Shown here piece by piece: positions 37,401-49,299 of a stretch of DNA of 64,000 nucleotides. Position numbers and translations under genes: made by a program. Position 1 is the first letter of the stretch; the number at the start of each line of letters is the position of its first letter. This DNA comes from Acanthosepion lycidas (Eukaryota; Mollusca; Cephalopoda; Sepiida; Sepiidae): the NCBI GenBank assembly GCA_963932145.1, contig OZ010577.1:15229889-15293888 (forward strand), given 5' to 3'. The notes beneath the pieces are model-generated. The model was not told the DNA's origin and did not search any database. It saw only the letters and a program-made list of their open reading frames with translations.

Positions 37401-39455
37401 CTCCTCTAAAACCGGCTTACAATTATTTTTCATTCGAACTCATACAGTGAGCGTAGCATGCAAATGATACTATTCATATAACAGGGATTTCCTTGAAAAA
37501 CTGTGTGGACGCAAAATGGGTGATTGCTGTATGTTTCTCTCCTGCCATGCGTTCTATTTAGCTTGACATTCCTTCATTTCACTTTATGAACAGGCAAGGG
37601 TCTCCTCTAAAACCGGCTTACAATTATTTTTCATTCGAACTCATACAGTGAGCGTAGCATGCAAAGGTTACGACTCACGTAACAGGGATTTCCTTGAAAA
37701 ACTGTGTGGACGCAAAATGGGTGATCGCTGTATGTTTCTCTCCTACCGTGCGTTCTATTTACCTTTACATTCTTTCATTTCACTTTATGAACAGGCAAGG
37801 GCCTCCTCTAAACCAGGCTTACAATTATTTTTCATTCGAACTCATACAGTGAGCGTAGCATGCAAAGGATACTATTCATATAACAGGGATTTCCTTGAAA
37901 ACTGTGTGGACGCAAAATGAGAGATCGCTGTATGTTTCTCTCCTGCCGTGCGTTCTATTTACATTTACTTTCTTTCATTTCACTTTATGAACAGGCAAGG
38001 GCCTCCTCTAAAACCGGCTTACAATTATTTTTCATTCGAACTCATACAGTGAGCGTAGCATGCAAAGGATACTATTCATATAACAGGGATTTCCTTGAAA
38101 AACTGTGTGGACGCAAAATGGGTGATCGCTGTATGTTTCTCTCCTGCCGTTTGTTCTATTTACCTTTACATTCTTTCATTTCACTTTATGAACAGGCAAG
38201 GGCCTCCTCTAAAACCGGCTTGCAATTATTTTTCATTCCAACTCATACAGTGAGCGTAGCACGCAAAGGATACTATTCATATAACAGGGATTTCCTTGAA
38301 AAACTGTGTGGACGCAAAATGGGTGATAGCTGTATGTTTCTCTCCTGCCGTGCGTTCTATTTACCTTTACATTCTTTCATTTCACTTTATGAACAGGCAA
38401 GAGCCTCCTCTAAAACCGGCTTACAATTATTTTTCATTCGAACGCATACAGTGAGCGTAGCATGCAAAGGTTACGACTCACGTAACAGGGATTTCCTTGA
38501 AAAACTGTGTGGACGCAAAGTGGGTGATCGCTGTATGTTTCTCTCCTGCCGTGCGTTCTATTTACCTTTACATTCTTTCATTTCACTTTATGAACAGGGA
38601 AGAGCCTCCGCGAAAACCGGCTTACATTTATTTTTCATTCGAACTCATACAGTGAGCGTAGCATGCAAAGGATACTATTCATATAACAGGGATTTCCTTG
38701 AAAAACTGTGTGGACGCGAAATGGGTGATCGCTGTATGTTTCTCTCCTGCCGTGCGTTCTATTTACCTTTACATTCTTTCATTTCACTTTATGAACAGGC
38801 AAGAGGCTCCTCTAAAACCGGCTTACAATTATTTTTCATTCGAACTCATACAGTGAGCGTAGCATGCAAATGTTACGACTCACGTAACAGGGATTTCCTT
38901 GAAAAACTGTTTGGACGCAAAATGGGTGATCGCTGTATTTTTCTCTCCTGCCGTGCGTTCTATTTAACTTTACATTCTTTCATTTAACTTTATGAACAGG
39001 CAAGAGCCTCCTCTAAAAGCTGCTTACAATTATTTTTCATTCGAACTCATACAGTGAGCGTAGCATGCAATGGATACTATTCATATAGCAGGGATTTCCT
39101 TGAAAAACTGTGTGGACGCAAAATGGGTGATCGCTGTATGTTTCTCTCCTGCCGTGCGTTCTATTTACCTTTACATTCTTTCATTTCACTTTATGAACAG
39201 GCAAGAGCCTCCTCTAAAACCTGCTTACAATTATTTTTCATTCGAACTCATACAGTGAGCGTAGCATGCAAATGATACTATTCATATAACAGGGATTTCC
39301 TTGAAAAACTGTGTGGACGCACAATGTGTGATCGCTGTAAGTTTCTCTCCTGCCGTGCGTTCTATTTACCTTTACATTCTTTCATTTCACTTTATGAACA
39401 GGCAAGAGCCTCCTCTAAAGCCGGCTTACAATTATTTTTCATTCGAACTCATACA
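34459..39455 (+). repeat. Large higher-order unit, copy 2 (5198-bp offset form)
   Basis: 34459-36040 repeats 28458-30039 at offset 6001, and 36041-39455 repeats 30843-34257 at offset 5198. I noticed very few differences, including GATTGCTG near 37504, CTGTTTGGACGC near 38911 and TTTAACTTTAC near 38964. All the one-base-short monomers of copy 1 are reproduced (36845 and 37849). Confidence 0.86.
34861..35035 (+). repeat. Deletion monomer, 175 bp (26-bp loss), copy 3
   Basis: Carries the same junction and the same GCATGG opening as the monomer 6001 bp upstream, so it came with the large duplication and not by a fresh deletion. Confidence 0.9.
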
Positions 39456-39857
39456 GTGAGCGTAGCATGCAAAGGTTACGACTCACGTAACAGGGATTTC
39501 CTTGAAAAACTGTGTGGACGCAAAGTGGGTGATCGCTGTATGTTTCTCTCCTGCCGTGCGTTCTATTTACCTTTACATTCTTTCATTTCACTTTATGAAC
39601 AGGCAAGAGCCTCCTCTAAAGCCGGCTTACAATTATTTTTCATTCGAACTCATACAGTGAGCGTAGCATGCAAAGGTTACGAATCAGGTAACAGGGATTT
39701 CCTTGAAAATCTGTGTGGACGCAAAATGGGTGATCGCTGTATGTTTCTCTCCTACCGTGCGTTCTATTTACCTTTACATTCTTTCATTTCACTTTATGAA
39801 CAGGCAAGAGCCTCCTCTAAAACCGGCTTACAATTATTTTTCATTCGAACTCATACA
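39255..39857 (+). repeat. 3-monomer unit of 603 bp, copy 1
   Basis: Monomers with, in order, AAATGATACTATTC and GCACAATGTGTGATCG with CTGTAAGTTTC; a type 1 monomer with AAAGCCGGC; and TTACGAATCAGGTAAC with TACCG. Its first monomer overlaps the end of the large unit, copy 2. Confidence 0.82.
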
Positions 39858-40460
39858 GTGAGCGTAGCATGCAAATGATACTATTCATATAACAGGGATT
39901 TCCTTGAAAAACTGTGTGGACGCACAATGTGTGATCGCTGTAAGTTTCTCTCCTGCCGTGCGTTCTATTTACCTTTACATTCTTTCATTTCACTTTATGA
40001 ACAGGCAAGAGCCTCCTCTAAAGCCGGCTTACAATTATTTTTCATTCGAACTCATACAGTGAGCGTAGCATGCAAAGGTTACGACTCACGTAACAGGGAT
40101 TTCCTTGAAAAACTGTGTGGACGCAAAGTGGGTGATCGCTGTATGTTTCTCTCCTGCCGTGCGTTCTATTTACCTTTACATTCTTTCATTTCACTTTATG
40201 AACAGGCAAGAGCCTCCTCTAAAGCCGGCTTACAATTATTTTTCATTCGAACTCATACAGTGAGCGTAGCATGCAAAGGTTAGGAATCAGGTAACAGGGA
40301 TTTCCTTGAAAATCTGTGTGGACGCAAAATGGGTGATCGCTGTATGTTTCTCTCCTACCGTGCGTTCTATTTACCTTTACATTCTTTCATTTCACTTTAT
40401 GAACAGGCAAGAGCCTCCTCTAAAACCGGCTTACAATTATTTTTCATTCGAACTCATACA
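39858..40460 (+). repeat. 3-monomer unit of 603 bp, copy 2
   Basis: Repeats 39255-39857 in order. The one change I noticed is TTAGGAATCAGG near 40280 for TTACGAATCAGG. A further, more diverged set of the same three monomers lies at 44278-44880. Confidence 0.82.
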
Positions 40461-43400
40461 GTGAGCGTAGCATGCAAACGTTACGACTCACGTAACAGGG
40501 ATTTCCTTGAAAAACTGTGTGGACGCAAAATGGTTGATCGCTGTATGTTTCTCTCCTACCGTGCGTTCTATTTACCTTTACATTCTTTCATTTCACTTTA
40601 TGAACAGGCAAGGGCCTCCTCTAAAACCGGCTTACAATTATTTTTCATTCGAACTCATACAGTGAGCGTAGCATGCAAAGGATACTATTCATATAACAGG
40701 GATTTCCTTGAAAAACTGTGTGGACGCAAAGTGGGTGATCGCTGTATGTTTCTCTCCTGCCGTGCGTTCTATTTACATTTACTTTCTTTCATTTCACTTT
40801 ATGAACAGGCAAGGACCTCCTCTAAAACCGGCTGACAATTATTTTTCATTCGAACTCATACAGTGAGCGTAGCATGCAAAGGTTACGACTCACGTAACAG
40901 GGATTTCCTTGAAAAACTGTGTGGACGCAAAATGGGTGATCGCTGTATGTTTCTCTCCTGCCGTGCGTTCTATTTACCTTTACATTCCTTCATTTCACTT
41001 TATGAACAGGCAAGGGTCTCCTCTAAAACCGGCTTAAAATTATTTTTCATTCGAACTCATACAGTGAGCGTAGCATGCAAAGGTTACGACTCACGTAACA
41101 GGGATTTCCTTGTAAAACTGTGTGGACGCAAAATGGGTGATCGCTGTATGTTTCTCTCCTGCCGTGCGTTCTATTTACCTTTACATTCTTTCATTTCACT
41201 TTATGAACAGGCAAGGGCCTCCTCTAAAACCGGCTTACAATTATTTTTCATTCGAACTCATACAGTGAGCGTAGCATGCAAAGGATACTATTCATATAAC
41301 AGGGATTTCTTTGAAAAACTGTGTTGACGCAAAATGGTTGATCGCTGTATGTTTCTCTCCTGCCGTGCGTTCTATTTACATTTACATCCTTTCATTTCAC
41401 TTTATGTACAGGCAAGGGCCTCCTCTAAAACCGGCTTGCAATTATTTTTCATTCGAACTCATACAGTGAGCGTAGCATGCAATGGATACTATTCATATAA
41501 CAGGGATTTCCTTGAAAAACTGTGTGGACGCAAAAAGAGTGATAGCTGTATGTTTCTCTCCTGCCGTGCGTTCTATTTACCTTTACATTCTTTCATTTCA
41601 CTTTATGAACAGGCAAGAGCCTCCTCTAAAACCGGCTTACAATTATTTTTACTTCGAACGCATACAGTGAGCGTAGCATGCAAAGGTTACGACTCACGTA
41701 ACAGGGATTTCCTTGAAAAACTGTGTGGACGCAAAGTGGGTGATCGCTGTATGTTTCTCTCCTACCGTGCGTTCTATTTACCTTTACATTCTTTCATTTA
41801 ACTTTATGAACAGGCAAGGGCCTCCTCTAAAACCGGCTTACAATTATTTTTCATTCGAACTCATACAGTGAGCGTAGCATGCAAAGGATACTATTCATAT
41901 AACAGGGATTTCCTTGAAAAACTGTGTGGACGCAAAATGGGTGATCGCTGTACGTTTCTCTTCTGCCGTGCGTTCTATTTACCTTTACATTCTTTCATTT
42001 AACTTAATGAACAGGCAAGAGGCTCCTCTAAAAGCTGCTTACTATTATTTTTCATTCGAACTCATACTGTGAGCGTAGCATGCAAAGGTTACGACTCACG
42101 TTACAGGGATTTCCTTGAAAAACTGTGTGGACGCAAAATGGGTGATCGATGTATGTTTCTCTCCTGCCGTGCGTTCTATTTACCTTTACATTCTTTCATT
42201 TAACTTTATGAACAGGCAAGAGCCTCCTCTAAAAGATGCTTACAATTATTTTTCATTCGAACTCATATAGTGAGCGTAGCATGCAAAGATACGACTCACG
42301 TAACAGGGATTTCCTTGAAAAACTGTGTGGACGCAAAGTGGGTGATCGCTGTATGTTTCTCTCCTGCCGTGCGTTTTATTTACCTTTACATTCTTTCATT
42401 TAACTTTATGAACAGGCAAGAGCCTCCTCGAAAAGCTGCTAACAATTTTTTTTTATTCGAACTCATACAGTGAGCGTAGCATGCAAAGGATACTATTCAT
42501 ATAACAGGGATTTCCTTGAAAAACTGTGTGGACGCAAAATGAGTGATCGCTGTATGTTTCTCTCCTGCCGTGCGTTCTATTTACCTTTACATTCCTTCAT
42601 TTCACTTCATGAACAGGCAAGGGTCTCCTCTAAAACCGGCTTACAACTATTTTTCATTCGAACTCATACAGTGAGCGTAGCATGCAAAGGTTACGACTCA
42701 CGTAACAGGGATTTCTTTGAAAAACTGTGTTGACGCAAAATGGGTGATCGCTGTATGTTTCTCTCCTGCCGTGCGTTCTATTTACCTTTACATTCTTTCA
42801 TTTCACTTTATGAACAGGCAAGGGCCTCCTCTAAAACCGGCTTACAATTATTTTTCATTCGAACTCATACAGTGAGCGTAGCATGCAAAGGATACTATTC
42901 ATATAACAGGGATTTCTTTGAAAAACTGTGTGGACGCAAAATGGTTGATCGCTGTATGTTTCTCTCCTACCGTGCGTTCTATTTACCTTTACATTCTTCC
43001 ATTTCACTTTATGCACAGGCAAGGGCCTCCTCTAAAACCGGCTTACAATTATTTTTCATTCGAACGCATACAGTGAGCGTAGCATGCAAAGGATACTATT
43101 CATATAACAGGGATTTCCTTGCAAAAATATGTGGACGCAAAGTGGGTGATCGCTGTATGTTTCTCTCCTGCCGTGCGTTCTATTTACCTTTACATTCTTT
43201 CATTTCACTTTATGAAGAGGCAAGAGCCTCCTCTAAAGCCGGCTTACAATTATTTTTCATTCGAACTCTTACAGTGAGCTTAGCAGGCAAAGGTTACGAC
43301 TCACGTAACAGGGATTTCCTTGAAAATCTGTGTGGACGCAAAATGGGTGATCGCTGTATGTTTCTCTCCTACCGTGCGTTCTATTTACCTTTACATTCTT

Positions 43401-44277
43401 TCATTTCACTTTATGAACAGGCAAGAGCCTCCTCTAAAACCGGCTTACAATTATTTTTCATTCGAACTCATACAGTGAGCGTAGCATGCAAAGGTTACGA
43501 CTCACCTAACAGGGATTTCCTTGAAAAACTGTGTGGACGCAAAATGGGTGATCGCTGTATGATTCTCTCCTACCGTGCGTTCTATTTACCTTTACATTCT
43601 TTCATTTCACTTTATGAACAGGCAAGGGCCTCCTCTAAAACCGGCTTACAATTATTTTTCATTCGAACTCATACAGTGAGCGTAGCATGCAAAGGATACT
43701 ATTCATATAACAGGGATTTCCTTGCAAAAATGTGTGGACGCAAAGTGGGTGATCGCTGTATGTTTCTCTCCTGCCGTGCGTTCTATTTACCTTTACATTC
43801 TTTCATTTAACGTTATGAACAGGCAAGAGCCTCCTCTAAAACCGGCTTACAATTATTTTTCATTCGAACTCATACAGTGAGCGTAGCATGCAAAGGTTAC
43901 GACTCACGTAACAGGGATTTCCTTGAAAAACTGTGTGGACGCAAAATGGGTGATCGCTGTATGTTTCTCTCCTACCGTGCGTTCTATTTACCTTTACATT
44001 CTTTCATTTCATTTATAAACAGGCAAGGGCCTCCTCTAAAACCTGCTTACAATTATTTTTCATTCGAACTCATACAGTGAGCGTAGCATGCAAAGGGTAC
44101 TATTCATATAACAAGGATTTCCTTGAAAAAATGTGTGGACGCAAAGTGGGTGATCGCTGTATGTTTCTCTCCTGCCGTGCGTTCTATTTACCTTTACATT
44201 CTTTCATTTCACTTTATGAACAGGCAAGAGCCTCCTCTAAAACCTGCTTACAATTATTTTTCATTCGAACTCATACA
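40461..44277 (+). repeat. Mosaic stretch of 19 monomers
   Basis: Pieces of several families follow one another. 40461-40862 (AAACGTTACG first) matches 44881-45281. 40863-41867 matches 27856-28859. 42270-42469 (CAAAGATACGAC, 200 bp) matches 31647-31846 and 36845-37044. 43073-43474 (CTTGCAAAAAT, then GAACTCTTACAGTGAGCTTAG) matches 46488-46889 at offset 3415. 43475-44076 (ACTCACCTAAC first) matches 48698-49299. It reads like a store of older variants from which the later units were built, or into which pieces were exchanged. Confidence 0.75.
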
Positions 44278-44679
44278 GTGAGCGTAGCATGCAAAGGATA
44301 CTATTCATATAACAGGGATTTTCTTGAAAAACTGTGTGGACGCACAATGTGTGATCGCTGTAAGTTTCTCTCCTGCCGTGCGTTCTATTTACCTTTACAT
44401 TCTTTCATTTCACTTTATGAACAGGCAAGAGCCTCCTCTAAAGCCGGCTTACAATTATTTTTCATTCGAACTCATACAGTGAGCGTAGCATGCAAAGGTT
44501 ACGACTCACGTAACAGGGATTTCCTTGAAAAACTGTGTGGACGCAAAGTGGGTGATCGCTGTATGTTTCTCTCCTGCCGTGCGTTCTATTTACCTTTACA
44601 TTCTTTCATTTCACTTTATGAACAGGCAAGAGCCTCCTCTAAAGCCGGCTTACAATTATTTTTCATTCGAACTCATACA
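44278..44679 (+). repeat. Two monomers leading into the 12/11-monomer units
   Basis: Counterpart of 39858-40259: GCACAATGTGTGATCG with CTGTAAGTTTC, then a type 1 monomer with AAAGCCGGC. The offset of 4420 continues through 44881, so the whole run 39858-40862 matches 44278-45281. Confidence 0.75.
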
Positions 44680-47090
44680 GTGAGCGTAGCATGCAAAGGT
44701 TACGACTCAGGTAACGGGGATTTCCTTGAAAATCTGTGAGGACCCAAAATGGGTGATCGCTGTATGTTTCTCTCCTACCGTGCGTTCTATTTACCTTTAC
44801 ATTCTTTCATTTCACTTTATGAACAGGCAAGAGCCTCCTCTAAAACCGGCTTACAATTATTTTTCATTCGAACTCATACAGTGAGCGTAGCATGCAAACG
44901 TTACGACTCACGTAACAGGGATTTCCTTGAAAAACTGTGTGGACGCAAAATGGGTGATCGCTGTATGTTTCTCTCCTACCGTGCGTTCTATTTACCTTTA
45001 CATTCTTTCATTTCACTTTATGAACAGGCAAGGGCCTCCTCTAAAACCGGCTTACAATTATTTTTCATTCGAACTCATACAGTGAGCGTAGCATGCAAAG
45101 GATACTATTCATATAACAGGGATTTCCTTGAAAAACTGTGTGGACGCAAAGTGGGTGATCGCTGTATGTTTCTCTCCTGCCGTGCGTTCTATTTACCTTT
45201 ACATTCTTTCATTTAACGTTATGAACACGCAAGAGCCTCCTCTAAAACCGGCTTACAATTATTTTTCATTCGACTCATACAGTGAGCGTAGCATGCAAAG
45301 GATACTATTCATATAAAAGGGATTTCCTTGAAAAACTGTGTGGACGCAAAATGGGTGATCGCTGTATGTTTCTCTCCTACCGTGCGTTCTATTTACCTTT
45401 ACATTCTTTCATTTCACTTTATGAACAGGCAAGGGCCTCCTCTAAAACCGGCTTACAATTATTTTTCATTCGAACTCATACAGTGAGCGTAGCATGCAAA
45501 GGATACTATTCATATAACAGGGATTTCCTTGAAAAACTGTGTGGACGCAAAATGGGTGATCGCTGAATGTTTCTCTCCTACCGAGCGTTCTATTTACCTT
45601 TACATTCTTTCATTTCACTTTATGAACAGGCAAGGGCCTCCTCTAAAACCGGCTTACAATTATTTTTCATTCGAACTCATACAGTGAGCGTAGCATGCAA
45701 AGGTTACGACTCATGTAACAGGGATTTCCTTGAAAAACTGTGTGGACGCAAAATGGGTGATCGCTGTATGTTTCTCTCCTGTCGTGCGTTCTATTTACCT
45801 TTACATTCTTTCATTTCACTTTATGAACAGGCAAGGGCCTCCTCTTAAACCGGCTTACAATTATTTTTCATTCGAACTCATACAGTGAGCGTAGCATGCA
45901 AAGGATACTATTCATATAACAGGGATTTCCTTGAAAAACTGTGTTGACGCACAATGGGTGATCGCTGTAAGTTTCTCTCCTGCCGTGCGTTCTATTTACC
46001 TTTACATTCTTTCATTTCACTTTATGAACAGGCAAGAGCCTCCTCTAAAACCGGCTTACAATTATTTTTCATTCGAACTCATACAGTGAGCGTAGCATGC
46101 AAAGGTTACGACTCACGTAACAGGGATTTCCTTGAAAAACTGTGTGGACGCAAAGTGGGTGATCGCTGTATGTTTCTCTCCTGCCGTGCGTTCTATTTAC
46201 CTTTACATTCTTTCATTTCACTTTATGAACAGGCAAGAGCCTCCTCTAAAGCCGGCTTACAATTATTTTTCATTCGAACTCATACAGTGAGCGTAGCATG
46301 CAAAGGTTACGACTCACGTAACAGGGATTTCCTTGAAAAACTGTGTGGACGCAAAATGGGTGATCGCTGTATGTTTCTCTCCTACCGTGCGTTCTATTTA
46401 CCTTTACATTCTTTCATTTCACTTTATGAACAGGCAAGGGCCTCCTCTAAAACCGGCTTACAATTATTTTTCATTCGAACTCATACAGTGAGCGTAGCAT
46501 GCAAAGGATACTATTCATATAACAGGGATTTCCTTGCAAAAATGTGTGGACGCAAAGTGGGTGATCGCTGTATGTTTCTCTCCTGCCGTGCGTTCTATTT
46601 ACCTTTACATTCTTTCATTTCACTTTATGAAGAGGCAAGAGCCTCCTCTAAAGCCGGCTTACAATTATTTTTCATTCGAACTCTTACAGTGAGCTTAGCA
46701 TGCAAAGGTTACGACTCACGTAACAGGGATTTCCTTGAAAATCTGTGTGGACGCAAAATGGGTGATCGCTGTATGTTTCTCTCCTACCGTGCGTTCTATT
46801 TACCTTTACATTCTTTCATTTCACTTTATGAACAGGCAAGAGCCTCCTCTAAAACCGGCTTACAATTATTTTTCATTCGAACTCATACAGTGAGCGTAGC
46901 ATGCAAAGGTTACGACTCACGTAACAGGGATTTCCTTGAAAAACTGTGTGGACGCAAAGTGGGTGATCGCTGTATGTTTCTCTCCTGCCGTGCGTTCTAT
47001 TTACCTTTACATTCTTTCATTTCACTTTATGAATAGGCAAGAGCCTCCTCTAAAGCCGGCTTACAATTATTTTTCATTCGAACTCATACA
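44680..47090 (+). repeat. 12-monomer unit of 2411 bp, copy 1 of the right-centre family
   Basis: Begins with ACTCAGGTAAC (44706), also the start of the next three copies at 47091, 49300 and 51509. Shared markers are a one-base loss in CATTCGACTCATAC, ATAAAAGGG, GATCGCTGAATG with TACCGAGCG, CTCTTAAACC and GTGTTGACGCACAATGG. Unlike later copies it has the GAACTCTTACAG monomer (46689) and one more monomer. Its 2411-bp length equals that of the 12-47/14-458 kb units only by coincidence; their variants differ. Confidence 0.85.
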
Positions 47091-49299
47091 GTGAGCGTAG
47101 CATGCAAAGGTTACGACTCAGGTAACAGGGATTTCCTTGAAAATCTGTGTGGACGCAAAATGGGTGATCGCTGTATGTTTCTCTCCTACCGTGCGTTCTA
47201 TTTACCTTTACATTCTTTCATTTCACTTTATGAACAGGCAAGAGCCTCCTCTAAAACCGGCTTACAATTATTTTTCATTCGAACTCATACAGTGAGCGTA
47301 GCATGCAAACGTTACGACTCACGTAACAGGGATTTCCTTGAAAAACTGTGTGGACGCAAAATGGGTGATCGCTGTATGTTTCTCTCCTACCGTGCGTTCT
47401 ATTTACCTTTACATTCTTTCATTTCACTTTATGAACAGGCAAGGGCCTCCTCTAAAACCGGCTTACAATTATTTTTCATTCGAACTCATACAGTGAGCGT
47501 AGCATGCAAAGGATACTATTCATATAACAGGGATTTCCTTGAAAAACTGTGTGGACGCAAAGTGGGTGATCGCTGTATGTTTCTCTCCTGCCGTGCGTTC
47601 TTTTTACCTTTACATTCTTTCATTTAACGTTATGAACACGCAAGAGCCTCCTCTAAAACCGGCTTACAATTATTTTTCATTCGACTCATACAGTGAGCGT
47701 AGCATGCAAAGGATACTATTCATATAAAAGGGATTTCCTTGAAAAACTGTGTGGACGCAAAATGGGTGATCGCTGTATGTTTCTCTCCTACCGTGCGTTC
47801 TATTTACCTTTACATTCTTTCATTTCACTTTATGAACAGGCAAGGGCCTCCTCTAAAACCGGCTTACAATTATTTTTCATTCGAACTCATACAGTGAGCG
47901 TAGCATGCAAAGGATACTATTCATATAACAGGGATTTCCTTGAAAAACTGTGTGGACGCAAAATGGGTGATCGCTGAATGTTTCTCTCCTACCGAGCGTT
48001 CTATTTACCTTTACATTCTTTCATTTCACTTTATGAACAGGTAAGGGCCTCCTCTAAAACCGGCTTACAATTATTTTTCATTCGAACTCATACAGTGAGC
48101 GTAGCATGCAAAGGTTACGACTCACGTAACAGGGATTTCCTTGAAAAACTGTGTGGACGCAAAATGGGTGATCGCTGTATGTTTCTCTCCTGTCGTGCGT
48201 TCTATTTACCTTTACATTCTTTCATTTCACTTTATGAACAGGCAAGGGCCTCCTCTTAAACCGGCTTACAATTATTTTTCATTCGAACTCATACAGTGAG
48301 CGTAGCATGCAAAGGATACTATTCATATAACAGGGATTTCCTTGAAAAACTGTGTTGACGCACAATGGGTGATCGCTGTATGTTTCTCTCCTGCCGTGCG
48401 TTCTATTTACCTTTACATTCTTTCATTTCACTTTATGAACAGGCAAGAGCCTCCTCTAAAACCGGCTTACAATTATTTTTCATTCGAACTCATACAGTGA
48501 GCGTAGCATGCAAAGGTTACGACTCACGTAACAGGGATTTCCTTGAAAAACTGTGTGGACGCAAAGTGGGTGATCGCTGTATGTTTCTCTCCTGCCGTGC
48601 GTTCTATTTACCTTTACATTCTTTCATTTCACTTTATGAACAGGCAAGAGCCTCCTCTAAAGCCGGCTTACAATTATTTTTCATTCGAACTCATACAGTG
48701 AGCGTAGCATGCAAAGGTTACGACTCACCTAACAGGGATTTCCTTGAAAAACTGTGTGGACGCAAAATGGGTGATCGCTGTATGATTCTCTCCTACCGTG
48801 CGTTCTATTTACCTTTACATTCTTTCATTTCACTTTATGAACAGGCAAGGGCCTCCTCTAAAACCGGCTTACAATTATTTTTCATTCGAACTCATACAGT
48901 GAGCGTAGCATGCAAAGGATACTATTCATATAACTGGGATTTCCTTGCAAAAATGTGTGGACGCAAAGTGGGTGATCGCTGTATGTTTCTCTCCTGCCGT
49001 GCGTTCTATTTACCTTTACATTCTTTCATTTAACGTTATGAACAGGCAAGAGCCTCCTCTAAAACCGGCTTACAATTATTTTTCATTCGAACTCATACAG
49101 TGAGCGTAGCATGCAAAGGTTACGACTCACGTAACAGGGATTTCCTTGAAAAACTGTGTGGACGCAAAATGGGTGATCGCTGTATGTTTCTCTCCTACCG
49201 TGCGTTCTATTTACCTTTACATTCTTTCATTTCATTTATGAACAGGCAAGGGCCTCCTCTAAAACCTGCTTACAATTATTTTTCATTCGAACTCATACA
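47091..49299 (+). repeat. 11-monomer unit of 2209 bp, copy 2 of the right-centre family
   Basis: 47091-48565 or so follows copy 1 at offset 2411. The tail (48698-49299: ACTCACCTAAC; AACTGGGATT with CTTGCAAAAAT; and CATTTCATTTATG, one base short) follows 43475-44076 instead. So copies 2 and 3 carry a different tail from copy 1. Confidence 0.85.

Noticed and set aside
44680-47090. Common origin with the 12047-16868 units because both are 2411 bp
   Set aside because: Each is 12 monomers minus one base for different reasons (a +1 and -2 pair against a single -1), and their diagnostic variants differ.
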